Of a DNA stretch of 23,760 nucleotides, positions 1-8,658 are shown one piece after another. Source of the DNA: CAZQKL01 sp964593895 [NCBI: uncultured bacterium] (GTDB lineage: Bacteria > DYJV01); NCBI GenBank assembly GCA_964593895.1, contig CAZQKL010000011.1, positions 3,946-27,705 of the forward strand. The letters are read 5' to 3'. Every line of letters begins with the position of its first letter. Positions within the stretch are counted from its first letter, which is position 1. Below the pieces are notes generated by a model that saw nothing but the letters and a program-made list of their open reading frames with translations, had not been told where the DNA came from and searched no databases. The position numbers and the translations under genes were made by a program.

Positions 1-2
1 CA

Positions 3-605
3 TTATTTAATTTATTAGTTCACAAAAGTCTTTTTCAAAAATTAAATAAATTTTCTTCTAAAAGTGAATTAATTATTCCAGATGAAAAGTTCTTAACTAT
101 TTTTATCCCAGATTTTTGTAAACCAATTATTGCAGATTTCCTATGGATAAAACTTACTTCAAAAATAGATTTGAATAAAAAAGATAGAAATACAGGAGAA
201 AAATTATATAAATTTATGGACTTAATTACAGAACTTGACCCATATTTTTTTATTCCATATATTTTAGGAGGAAGCTTTTTGTGTGCAAAAAATGGTTATA
301 ATATGTATTTAAATGGAATTAAAATTTTAATTAAAGGTATAAAAAATCTTCCGGAAAAATGGGAATTATCATTTTTAGCTGGATATTTTTCATATTTTGA
401 ACAAAATTTAAAAAAACAAGGTGAGAAATTTTTTAATATATGTTTAATAAATAATTCAACTCCAAAGAAAATTAAAAAATTAATTTTATTTTTTATGATA
501 AGAAACACATCTAAAGATGAAAAATTAAAAAAAATAAAACAATTTTTGAAAGAAATTAAAGATGATAATTTGAAAAAGTTATTAAGAAATACAAGAAAAA
601 ATTGA
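3..605 (+). CDS. C-terminal part of a TPR-like helical-repeat protein (5' end outside window)
   Basis: The frame that ends with TGA at 603-605 is open without a stop to the left edge, so about 200 C-terminal residues are visible and the true start lies outside. The TTG at 171 has no ribosome binding site and sits in mid-domain, so it is not the start. Visible features are a segment reading FLWIKL, then LDPYFFIPY, a GG pair and an L-P-x-x-W motif in helical surroundings. This resembles TPR proteins that accompany pilus and pseudopilin loci in delta-type proteobacteria (memory-based, not searched). The last 60 residues are Lys-rich. No signal peptide can be judged because the N-terminus is missing. 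Its position just before mshQ on the same strand, 162 bases away, makes a link to pilus assembly plausible but unproven. Confidence 0.6.
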   Translation, partial: LFNLLVHKSLFQKLNKFSSKSELIIPDEKFLTIFIPDFCKPIIADFLWIKLTSKIDLNKKDRNTGEKLYKFMDLITELDPYFFIPYILGGSFLCAKNGYNMYLNGIKILIKGIKNLPEKWELSFLAGYFSYFEQNLKKQGEKFFNICLINNSTPKKIKKLILFFMIRNTSKDEKLKKIKQFLKEIKDDNLKKLLRNTRKN

Positions 606-767
606 TTTGACCATTTTAAAATTTTAGATTAACTTATAAAAAAGTTTAAGTTATTCATCAGGTAATTATAGTATCCATTGGTAAAAAATTTTAAAAAATA
701 TTGAAATTAAGCTTTGGGAAGTTTTTGAAAAAGAATTAAAAAATAAAAATTTGGAGGAAGAGAAATC

Positions 768-3700
768 TTGATTAAAAGACTTTTTTCTGTAATTTTTTTA
801 ATTTTAATTTTTAAAATAACACTTTTTTCCGCAACATTATGGGTGGGTGGATGTGGACCTGGAGCTAATTATCCCACAATTCAACAAGCTATTAATGCTT
901 CCCGAAATGGAGATACTATTAAAATTTGTGCTGGAACTTATAATGAAAGTGTAAGAATTAATGGACCAAAAAAAAATTTAACAATAACAGATGCTGGTGA
1001 TGGTGATGTAACTGTTCAAAGTTTTAATACAGTTTTTAATATTGGTTATAATTGGCAACCTGTAAAAAATTTAAAAATTGAAAATTTAACTATTAAAGGA
1101 AGGAGATATGGAATTTATTTTAGAGAAGGGGAGAATTTAACTTTAAATAATTTAATAATTTTTTCTCAAAATGGATATGGATTTTATTCTGATTGGGATG
1201 CAGATGGAAATTTTAATTTTTCTAATTTGAATATAAATTCAAAAAAAACTGCAATCCGTATAAGCAAAGCAAAAACCTTAGAGTTTGATAATATTAATAT
1301 AAATATAACTGGCAATTATTACGGGATATATCTTGATTGGAATGTTACAAATGATAACTCAATTTTTTCTAATATCCATATTACTACAAATAATAAAACA
1401 TGTTTTTTAATAAGAGATGGGCAGAAAATAACTTTTGAAAATATTAATCTTACTAATTTAGGCTCTTCATCAAATGCTCATGGGATATATCTTGATTGGA
1501 ATGTTTCAAATCGGATTTTAATAAAAAATTCAATAATAAATGTCTCTGGAAAAGGTATTTTAATTAGGAATGGACAACCTATAATTGATAATTGCTCTAT
1601 TTTAAGCAGAAAATCCACTGCAGTTTTTTGTGATTGGAATACATCAAAAGTAAGTATTCAAAATTCAAGATTGGAAAGTCAATCCTCTTCAAGCAGTAAT
1701 TATTCTTTAAAAATTCAGAATTCTCAAAGTAATGCTCATGTGAATAATAACTGTTTTTATCATTCTAATTTTGCCCCAAATAAATTAGCTTATGCAGACC
1801 AGTCTGGAAATGACTTTAATGGTAATTATTGGGAGAATTTTACTGGTTCTGTTTATCATAGTGGAAATGTTGTGGATTATACTCCTTTGTCTTCATGCCC
1901 CATTTCTATTGGTGAATTAACACCTATAATTGAATATAGAATGGATGAGTGTAATTGGGATGATGACACAACAACTTATGAGGTTATAAATAATGGAATT
2001 TTAAATGGAAATTATGATGCAACTTCTTACAATTCAAATACTTTAATAGGGAAAATTTGCAAAGGAGGAGATTTTATAAGCACTTCAACTGAAGATAAGT
2101 ATTTGAAACCTAAAAATAATATTCCATTACCATCAGCATATTCAATAACATTATGGATAAAATTTCCATTAAATTCCTCTGGCCACAAAATTTTTTACAG
2201 CCATGGAAATAGATATAGATATTACAACATAGCTGATAGACCAGGAAGTAACAAAGATTTTATTTATTTTAGAGAAAATGTTTTAAATCATAACTGGGAA
2301 TTATGTGTAAGAGATAGAGGTGTCCCAGAATGTAAATTAATTGATGATTTCAATTCATGGACAGGCTGGCATTTTTTGGTTTTTACTGTTGAATCTGGAT
2401 GGTGGACAAGGTTTTATTTAGATGGAACTGGACTTTTTACATTTAATCAGGGACCTTCTGGAACATTAGGTTTAATTTTCAACAGTGATTATGGAGGTTC
2501 AACAAATGAAGGAAATCAACAATCTCTTGGAGCAGTTGCAGATGAATTTAAAATATTTAGTAAAATTTTATCAAGCTCGGAAATTGATGCAATTTATAAT
2601 AACGAAAAAGTTGGAAAAAATTACGACGGTTCTGAAAGAACCTGTCCTTATTGTGGTCCAGTTGCAGATTGGCATTTTGATGAATGCTTTTGGAATGGAA
2701 CTTCAAATGAGGTAAAGGATAATACTTCTAATCATTATGATGGAACTGCCATGAATGGAACAAATACAACTGCAGATGATAAAGTTTTATGTAGGGCAGG
2801 AGTTTTTGATGGAATAGATGATTTTATTCATGTTGATAATCTTTCAGAGATTTTAAAAGGCACAGCAAGTTTGAGTTTTTGGATAAAAACAACTCAAATC
2901 GGTAATAATACAGACTGGAAAGCTCCAGGAGTAACTGGAGTTGAACAGCATGGAGGAATTGATGATATATTCTGGGGCTGGATTGATGCTAATGGACATA
3001 TTGGAATTTCAAAAGGTGATAATTTTAATAATTCAAAATCTAATACTCCAATAAATGATGGAAAATGGCATCATATCGTTTTAACAAGAAATGCTATAAA
3101 TGGAAGGGTTAAAATTTATATAGATGGGAACCTTGATAAAATTGGATTTACAGATAGCGGAATTGTTGGAACTCCATTCAGTAGTATAGGAAGAATTGAA
3201 AATACAGGAACAGTTAATCCTCCAAGGTATTTTAAAGGTAAATTAGATGAAATTATGGTATTTAACAAAATATTGAGCACTCATGAGGTTGAGCAAATTT
3301 ATAATAATCAACGAAATGGTAAAAATTGGGATGGAACAGATAGAGAGTGTCCAACATGCGGGCATGTTGACCATTATGAGATAATCCATGATTCAAATGC
3401 CTTAACATGCCAACCTGAAGATATTACAATAAGAGCCTGTGCAAATGAAAATTGTTCTGTTTTTTATACTGATAATGTTACATTAACTTTAACTCCTTCT
3501 GGATGGATAGGTGGTGATACTAAATCTTTTTATAGTGGGGAAGCTACATTTCAACTTCAACATACAACTCCTGAGACTGTAACTCTTGGTATTGATAGTG
3601 CAAATCCAAACGCAGATTATTGTTGTAGAAATAGTGATATTGATTCAGAATGTGTAAATGATGATGAACATTGTAATATTACCTTTTATGAGAGTGGATT

Positions 3701-5336
3701 TGTTTTTAATGTGCCAAATCAGATATCGTGTAAGGATAGCAGTGATGTTTTAATTAAAGCGGTAAGAAAAGATGATATTACCCAGAGATGTGTTCCTGCA
3801 TTTGCAAATGTGGATAAAGATTTGAAATTTTGGTTTGATTACAATACGCCAAGTTCAAATCCATATTCAGTTAAACTACAGTTAAAAGGAAATAATGATA
3901 CAAGTTTTATAGATTTACCTCTTTCAGAACCATCATCTCCTAATGTTTCTTTACATTTTAATTCAAATGGAGAGGCAACATTTAAAGTAAAATATAATGA
4001 TGCTGGTAAGTTAAATCTTCATGCAAAATTAGAGGAAGGCTCATTGGAAATGGTAGGTGATAGCACTTTTACAGTAAAACCTTGGGCATTTTATATTGAT
4101 ATTCCTGGAAATCCAGAAGCTCAAAATTCAGATGGCCCAAAATTTAAAAAAGCAGGAGAAAATTTTACAATAAATGTAAAAGCAGTTTGCTGGCAGAATG
4201 GAGATAATGTATCAAATAACAATGATTTACAAGATAATGTAATAACAAGGAATTATAATAAATCTGGAGTTGAAATTTTACATTCTCTTATCGCTCCAAT
4301 AGGTGGTGAAAGTGGAGAATTGGGAATTACAAGTTTAAATTTCTCTGATGGTGAAGCATCAATAAATAATGAGTATTATACAGAGGTAGGAATAATTCAT
4401 ATAAAAGTTAAAGATAATAACTATCTTTCTGCTGGTTCTATTGAAGGGAATGTGAATTATGTTGGAAGATTTTATCCTGACCATTTTAAAATTATTAGCA
4501 AACAGAATGGGAAATTGGTGGATAAATGCAATTCAATTTTTACCTATATTGGAGATACAACTACTTACGAGATTAAGCCTCAATTTGTGATTTGTGCGAA
4601 AAATTTATTTGATAATACTACAAAAAATTATAAAAATGGTTTTTTTAAGTTAACTGTTAATGATATTTCAATAGATATTCCAGATAAAGATGATAATAAC
4701 AATTTATCAATTGAAATTACAAAGGCATCTGATAATTTAACTTCAAATGGAGATGGCACAGCCAATTATACTTTTGGAAATGATATAATAAAGTATGTAA
4801 GAAATTCTCAAAGTAAAATCGCTCCTTTCTCTCCAAAATTTACATTTAAAATTACATCAATTACAGATAGTGATGGAGTTACATGTATAAATTTACCTGA
4901 TAATCTAACTGTCACTGGAAATTTAATGAAATATGGAAGATTGAAAGTAATTGATAATTATGGACCTGAAACAGATAATTTAACACTTGATATTGAAACT
5001 CAATTTTGGAATGGAACATGGTGGGAACTAAACAGTGATGATACATGCACACTTCTTGATACCACTGGTGATGATTTTCAATTGTTTAATTATACGAGAA
5101 ATCTTGACCCTGGAGAAACTTCAATTATTAATGTTACTGGTATAGAATCTGGAAAAGGAAGTTTCACATTATCAGCTCCAGGAGAAGGAAATTCTGGAAC
5201 AGTTGATATAAATTTAAAATCCACATCAACTTTTTATCCTTATTTATACGACCCTGATAACGGAACAGCAACATTTGGAATTTACAGAGGAAGAGATAGA
5301 ATAATTTTTTGGAAGGAAATACCTGCAAATGAATAA
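768..5336 (+). CDS. mshQ: MshQ-like surface/adhesin protein: beta-helix, two LamG domains, MshQ C-terminal region
   Basis: Start is TTG at 768, ten bases after a GGAGG at 753-757. The product has 1522 residues and begins with a clear signal peptide (hydrophobic 5-20, likely cut after SA at 21-22). Residues about 25-340 form a right-handed parallel beta-helix with rungs of about 24 residues, alternating a DWN motif (142, 190, 243, 289) with an IR-x-GQ-type motif (118, 163, 215, 266). Residues about 380-610 and 635-850 are two LamG/concanavalin-like domains, each ending in GKN-W/Y-DG followed by CP-x-CG. The rest matches the MshQ family end region (DUF6701): a GRFYPDHF-like motif near 1270, WNGTWW-x-x-N-x-DD-x-C near 1445, and a terminal FGIYRGRDR. 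MshQ is the last gene of the MSHA pilus locus in Vibrio but comes first here. It probably sits at the pilus tip or cell surface, and the LamG domains suggest glycan binding (inference). It overlaps the next gene by 8 bases. Confidence 0.85.
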   Translation: MIKRLFSVIFLILIFKITLFSATLWVGGCGPGANYPTIQQAINASRNGDTIKICAGTYNESVRINGPKKNLTITDAGDGDVTVQSFNTVFNIGYNWQPVKNLKIENLTIKGRRYGIYFREGENLTLNNLIIFSQNGYGFYSDWDADGNFNFSNLNINSKKTAIRISKAKTLEFDNININITGNYYGIYLDWNVTNDNSIFSNIHITTNNKTCFLIRDGQKITFENINLTNLGSSSNAHGIYLDWNVSNRILIKNSIINVSGKGILIRNGQPIIDNCSILSRKSTAVFCDWNTSKVSIQNSRLESQSSSSSNYSLKIQNSQSNAHVNNNCFYHSNFAPNKLAYADQSGNDFNGNYWENFTGSVYHSGNVVDYTPLSSCPISIGELTPIIEYRMDECNWDDDTTTYEVINNGILNGNYDATSYNSNTLIGKICKGGDFISTSTEDKYLKPKNNIPLPSAYSITLWIKFPLNSSGHKIFYSHGNRYRYYNIADRPGSNKDFIYFRENVLNHNWELCVRDRGVPECKLIDDFNSWTGWHFLVFTVESGWWTRFYLDGTGLFTFNQGPSGTLGLIFNSDYGGSTNEGNQQSLGAVADEFKIFSKILSSSEIDAIYNNEKVGKNYDGSERTCPYCGPVADWHFDECFWNGTSNEVKDNTSNHYDGTAMNGTNTTADDKVLCRAGVFDGIDDFIHVDNLSEILKGTASLSFWIKTTQIGNNTDWKAPGVTGVEQHGGIDDIFWGWIDANGHIGISKGDNFNNSKSNTPINDGKWHHIVLTRNAINGRVKIYIDGNLDKIGFTDSGIVGTPFSSIGRIENTGTVNPPRYFKGKLDEIMVFNKILSTHEVEQIYNNQRNGKNWDGTDRECPTCGHVDHYEIIHDSNALTCQPEDITIRACANENCSVFYTDNVTLTLTPSGWIGGDTKSFYSGEATFQLQHTTPETVTLGIDSANPNADYCCRNSDIDSECVNDDEHCNITFYESGFVFNVPNQISCKDSSDVLIKAVRKDDITQRCVPAFANVDKDLKFWFDYNTPSSNPYSVKLQLKGNNDTSFIDLPLSEPSSPNVSLHFNSNGEATFKVKYNDAGKLNLHAKLEEGSLEMVGDSTFTVKPWAFYIDIPGNPEAQNSDGPKFKKAGENFTINVKAVCWQNGDNVSNNNDLQDNVITRNYNKSGVEILHSLIAPIGGESGELGITSLNFSDGEASINNEYYTEVGIIHIKVKDNNYLSAGSIEGNVNYVGRFYPDHFKIISKQNGKLVDKCNSIFTYIGDTTTYEIKPQFVICAKNLFDNTTKNYKNGFFKLTVNDISIDIPDKDDNNNLSIEITKASDNLTSNGDGTANYTFGNDIIKYVRNSQSKIAPFSPKFTFKITSITDSDGVTCINLPDNLTVTGNLMKYGRLKVIDNYGPETDNLTLDIETQFWNGTWWELNSDDTCTLLDTTGDDFQLFNYTRNLDPGETSIINVTGIESGKGSFTLSAPGEGNSGTVDINLKSTSTFYPYLYDPDNGTATFGIYRGRDRIIFWKEIPANE
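1323..1505 (+). repeat. Two identical 24-base units inside mshQ (1323-1346 and 1482-1505)
   Basis: The same 24 bases occur at 1323-1346 and 1482-1505, 159 bases (53 codons) apart. They encode the GIYLDWNV rung of the beta-helix. More divergent versions (DWD, DWN) occur about 48 codons upstream and downstream. Exact DNA identity in just this pair suggests a recent two-rung duplication or gene conversion. Confidence 0.7.
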
Positions 5337-5781
5337 AATTAAAGGTTTTACATTGGTTGAATTAATTATAACTCTTGTTTTACTTGGAATAATTGCTGCA
5401 TATGTAATTCCAAGAATTTCAACTCAAGGAATAAAAGATAATGCTGAAGCAATGGCTTTTATTTCAAATGTAAGATTTATCCAGCATAAATCAATGGTTG
5501 AAGGAGGATACTTTTACATAAAATTAGATGAAGATGAGAATAAATATTTTCTTTATTCTCCTGATGATAGTTTAATTGATACTCCTGATGGCAAAAATCC
5601 AGTAGTCGTAGAAAGTAGGCTTACTTATTCTGGACCAATAATTGATGGAAAAATCTATTTTAACCTTTGGGGACAACCTGAAAGCCCAAAAGGTAAACTA
5701 ATAACAGATAAAATCACAGTTTCAATTGGTTCATATAAAGTAATAATTGAACCTTACAGTGGAGGAGTTTATATTCAATGA
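5329..5781 (+). CDS. mshC: Prepilin-like minor pilin, MshC type
   Basis: The 150-residue product opens with a short basic leader and a type III prepilin signal, MNKIKG then FTLVE. PilD-type peptidase should cut after Gly6, methylate the new Phe, and leave Glu5 of the mature chain for assembly. A hydrophobic helix covers residues 7-29. The rest is a compact beta domain with NLWGQPESPKG and IIEPYSGGVYI near the end, which resembles the MshC/GspH type. It lies second in the run, between mshQ and mshD, as expected when mshC, D, O and P keep their order. ATG at 5329 overlaps the mshQ stop by 8 bases, indicating translational coupling. A pilin is certain; the specific MshC label rests on gene order and general resemblance. 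Confidence 0.8.
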   Translation: MNKIKGFTLVELIITLVLLGIIAAYVIPRISTQGIKDNAEAMAFISNVRFIQHKSMVEGGYFYIKLDEDENKYFLYSPDDSLIDTPDGKNPVVVESRLTYSGPIIDGKIYFNLWGQPESPKGKLITDKITVSIGSYKVIIEPYSGGVYIQ

Positions 5782-6305
5782 ATTTAAAAAAAAATGGTTT
5801 TACCTTAATAGAAATAATTATTTTTATTGTAGTGTTTTCTATTGGAATTACAGGTATAGTTTTAATTTTTACAAATATAATTGGTAAATCTTCTTCTCCT
5901 ATTGTAAGAGAAAAAGGAATTCAGATTGCCCAATCTGTGATGGAAGAGATTTTTTCAAAAAAGTTTGATGAAAAAACTCCAAATGGAGGGGGTACTGTTA
6001 CTAATCCTACTCTTGGACCAGATTTAGGAGAAACCAGCATTTCTCTTTATGATGATGTTGATGATTATGTTGATGAAGGAACTGAATTTAAAAAAGAGAA
6101 AGATAATTATCATCCAGAGGATTTTGGATTAAGTCCTGATTCTAATTTTACAATAAAAGTGATTGTTCAGTTTGTTACTATTAATGCTTCACATGAAATT
6201 ATTCCTGTTAATGCTAAAACTGATTTTAAGATGATAACTGTTATAGTGAAAGCTAAAAATTTAAATGAAAATTATAAAGTTGTTGCGGTAAAAGGTAATT
6301 TTTAA
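5778..6305 (+). CDS. mshD: Prepilin-like minor pilin, MshD type
   Basis: 175 residues with the prepilin signal MNLKKNG|FTLIE and a hydrophobic helix at 8-30. After it comes VREKGIQIAQSVMEEIFSKK, matching the helix found in MshD and GspI/PilV-like pseudopilins, and then an acidic, Asp/Glu/Gly-rich stretch (about 70-115) before a C-terminal beta segment. ATG overlaps the mshC stop in an ATGA arrangement, so the pair is translationally coupled. Minor pilins of this type prime assembly or sit at the pilus tip (family knowledge). Pilin identity is firm; assignment to MshD relies on the helix motif and the order C-D-O-P. Confidence 0.78.
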   Translation: MNLKKNGFTLIEIIIFIVVFSIGITGIVLIFTNIIGKSSSPIVREKGIQIAQSVMEEIFSKKFDEKTPNGGGTVTNPTLGPDLGETSISLYDDVDDYVDEGTEFKKEKDNYHPEDFGLSPDSNFTIKVIVQFVTINASHEIIPVNAKTDFKMITVIVKAKNLNENYKVVAVKGNF

Positions 6306-7045
6306 TGAAAATTAAAGGTTTTACTTTAGTTGAAATAATAATTACAATTGTTTTACTTGGTATAGTTGCTGGAATAGGATTAGGTATATTATCAAAAATT
6401 TTTACAGGTTATGTTAACACAAGAACATATACAATGCTTTACTTTAATGCAAAGTTTATTGCTGAAAGAATTGATAGAGAACTTAGGCATGCTGTTCCTA
6501 ATTCTATTAGGATTGGGAACTCTGGGAAAACACTTCAATTTTGTGAATTTAAATTTGGAAGTTTTTATAAACAGATTTCTAAAGACAATATTACAGTTTA
6601 TGATAATCTTTCAATTAAAGTAGGAGATAATATTTCAATTTATAACACAAATCCAATTAAAATTTATCAATCAAAGGAGAGAGTTTATACAATTATTGAT
6701 AATTCAAGTTATCCTATTTTAAAATTGAATAAAAAGATTGTAAAAAATTCTCCAGCAAATAGATTTTTCTTAATTTTAACTCCTGTGACATTTTTTTGGT
6801 ATAACGGTATTTTATATAGAAGATTTAACTATCCAATTAACTTTTCAGATTTTGGTGATGATATTTCTACTTGCAATGATGACCCTTTTTGTAATATAGT
6901 TTCAAAATACGTTAAATCAATCACTTTTAATTATAGTGGACCGACTTTGGAAAGAAATGCAGTTGTGTTTATAACAATTGTTATGGAAAAAGATAATGTT
7001 GTTGTAAAATATAACGCAGTTGTTCATATAAGGAATGTGCCATGA
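6305..7045 (+). CDS. mshO: Prepilin-like minor pilin, MshO type
   Basis: 246 residues, the largest pilin in the cluster. The signal is MKIKG|FTLVE with a hydrophobic helix to about residue 28. The segment IAERIDRELRHAVPNSIRI (about 57-75) matches the MshO/GspJ-PilW helix that carries the RELR-x-A-x-PNS motif. A Cys pair (C-x5-C, in TCNDDPFC) lies in the C-terminal half and may form a disulfide. The start ATG shares one base with the mshD stop (TAATG), a classic coupling signal. The product is likely a minor pilin of the tip complex in the inner membrane and pilus. Confidence 0.8.
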   Translation: MKIKGFTLVEIIITIVLLGIVAGIGLGILSKIFTGYVNTRTYTMLYFNAKFIAERIDRELRHAVPNSIRIGNSGKTLQFCEFKFGSFYKQISKDNITVYDNLSIKVGDNISIYNTNPIKIYQSKERVYTIIDNSSYPILKLNKKIVKNSPANRFFLILTPVTFFWYNGILYRRFNYPINFSDFGDDISTCNDDPFCNIVSKYVKSITFNYSGPTLERNAVVFITIVMEKDNVVVKYNAVVHIRNVP

Positions 7046-7383
7046 TTTTAAAGAATAGAAAAGGGGTAAGTTTAATTGTTGCAATTTTTATGATAGTAAT
7101 ATTAGGATTAATAATAGTTGGATTATTAACAATGGTTACAACATCTCATGTTAGTTCTGCTGAAGAACTAAATTCAGTTCAAGCTTTATTTCTCGCAGAA
7201 ACTGGGATTGAAATTTTTGGAGTAACAGGAAATCAAGGTAGTTATTCTTTAAATGGAAATACAATACAAATAATAAAAGTTAAAGATATCCCTGTAGGTT
7301 TTACAACATTGCATATAATTCATTCAACAGGAATTGTTAGAGGTGAGATAAAGAGGAAAATTGAGGCAATTATAAGGGATTAA
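7042..7383 (+). CDS. mshP: Pilin-like protein, MshP/PilX type
   Basis: 113 residues. The N-terminus is MILKNRKG followed by VSLIVAIFMIVILGL, a hydrophobic helix without the usual Glu at mature position 5. This is typical of the MshP/PilX/GspK group and not an error. After the helix, SSAEELNSVQALFLAETGIE matches the family pattern of an S/A-rich helix ending in AE-x-GIE. It is short for the family (usually about 140 or more). ATGA overlap with mshO shows coupling. Lack of Glu5 suggests a place at the tip of the minor pilin complex, as for GspK (inference). Confidence 0.75.
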   Translation: MILKNRKGVSLIVAIFMIVILGLIIVGLLTMVTTSHVSSAEELNSVQALFLAETGIEIFGVTGNQGSYSLNGNTIQIIKVKDIPVGFTTLHIIHSTGIVRGEIKRKIEAIIRD

Positions 7384-7386
7384 TTT

Positions 7387-8658
7387 ATGTATAAAGAATA
7401 TTTTGGTTTTACAAAAGAACCGTTTAGTTTAACTCCTGACCCAGAATATTTTTACAGTTCAACTTCTCATGATGAAGCATTAACTGTTTTAGAATATGGA
7501 ATTAAAAAAAATAAAGGATTTATGGTTCTTGTTGGAGAAGTTGGAACTGGTAAAACTCTTTTAACAAGAGTTTTAATAAAAAAAATTCCAAATTTAATTC
7601 CAGTGTTAATAATTAATCCATTTTTATCTTCAGATGAGATTTTAACATATATCTGTAGAGAACTTAATCTTCAATTACCTGAAAATATAGATAAAGGAGA
7701 AATTTATTATAGATTACAAAATTTTTTAATTGAAGAACATAAAAAAGGTAAAACTTGTTTAATAATAATTGATGAAGCTCAAAACCTTCCTGTAGAAACT
7801 TTTGAAATGATAAGACAACTTTCAAATATTGAACTTGAAGATAAGAAATTGTTGCAAATTTTATTTGTAGGTCAACCTGAACTTTTAGTTGTTTTAAATA
7901 AAAAAGAGTTGCGACAATTAAAACAGAGAATATCAATTATTGTAACTTTAAAAGCAATGGATTATGAAGATACGAAAAATTACATAAATTTTAGAGTTAA
8001 TGAAGCATTGAGATATAAAAAGTATCTTTTCACAGAGAGTGCTATAAAAAGAATTTATAAAGCAACAAAAGGTATTCCAAGAGATATTAACAAAATTGCA
8101 GATTTGTCACTTTTAATCGCATGTTCTGAAAAATCTGATAAAGTAACTGTTCGGCATGTAAATAAGGCTATTAGAGAATATTTTAAAGAAGAGAAAAGAA
8201 TTAATAAAAAACATGTGGTTATAGCAATTTTACTTTATTTATTTTTATTTGCAGAGATTGGATATTTCTATTTTAATAGACCAAAAGTGAATTTAAGTCC
8301 AATTAATGTAAAAATTATTCATAAAACAAAAAAAATTGTTGTAAAAAAGATTGATAATAGAACCAGATTAAAGGTAACTAAAGTTATAAAAAATGCTAAG
8401 AAAACAAATGAAGATAACAAAACTATAACTAAGAAATTTTTTTATGTCCTTTATCAAGGTCCATTTAATTCTAAAAGAAGATTAAGTTTAATGCGAAAGA
8501 TTTTAAAAAATAAAAAAGTTGATTTTTATGAAGTAAAAAAAGGGAAAAAAATTATAATTCAGCTTGGAGTTTTTTCCTCAAAAAATAATGCTTTAGAGTA
8601 TAAAAAAATGCTTGAGAGAAAATATGGATTGAAAGATATAAAAATGATGCTAAAATGA
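7387..8658 (+). CDS. mshM: MshM, ExeA-type AAA ATPase fused to a membrane anchor and SPOR-like domain
   Basis: 423 residues. The start MYKEYFGFTKEPFSLTPDP is the hallmark of ExeA/GspA/MshM ATPases. Walker A is GEVGTGKT at 50-57, Walker B is LIIIDEAQ at 125-132, and sensor-like FVGQPEL is at 160-166. GIPRDINKI (229-237) also matches. A single membrane helix covers about 276-297. It is followed by a very Lys-rich linker and, at 351-423, two half-repeats typical of SPOR domains: FYVLYQGPF and then IIIQLGVFSSKNNA. SPOR domains bind glycan strands stripped of peptides at septal peptidoglycan. ExeA instead carries a different peptidoglycan-binding domain, and E. coli DamX pairs an ATPase-like part with SPOR. 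The protein probably opens or anchors the wall for the secretin. AAGGGA at 7374-7379 serves as ribosome binding site. Confidence 0.88.
   Translation: MYKEYFGFTKEPFSLTPDPEYFYSSTSHDEALTVLEYGIKKNKGFMVLVGEVGTGKTLLTRVLIKKIPNLIPVLIINPFLSSDEILTYICRELNLQLPENIDKGEIYYRLQNFLIEEHKKGKTCLIIIDEAQNLPVETFEMIRQLSNIELEDKKLLQILFVGQPELLVVLNKKELRQLKQRISIIVTLKAMDYEDTKNYINFRVNEALRYKKYLFTESAIKRIYKATKGIPRDINKIADLSLLIACSEKSDKVTVRHVNKAIREYFKEEKRINKKHVVIAILLYLFLFAEIGYFYFNRPKVNLSPINVKIIHKTKKIVVKKIDNRTRLKVTKVIKNAKKTNEDNKTITKKFFYVLYQGPFNSKRRLSLMRKILKNKKVDFYEVKKGKKIIIQLGVFSSKNNALEYKKMLERKYGLKDIKMMLK

Noticed and set aside
631-652. Inverted repeat AACTTA/TAAGTT as a terminator after the first gene
   Set aside because: Only 6 bp, all but one A-T, with a 10-base loop and no T-run.
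607-672. Promoter for mshQ from TTGACC at 607-612 or TATAGT at 667-672
   Set aside because: The two boxes are far apart and neither has a good partner at 16-18 bases.
685-771. Open stretch before mshQ (frame ending in TGA at 769-771) reading like a Glu/Lys-rich protein end
   Set aside because: It has no ATG or other supported start, is bounded by a stop at 682-684, and is only 28 codons in AT-rich DNA; it could be a remnant but is not supported.
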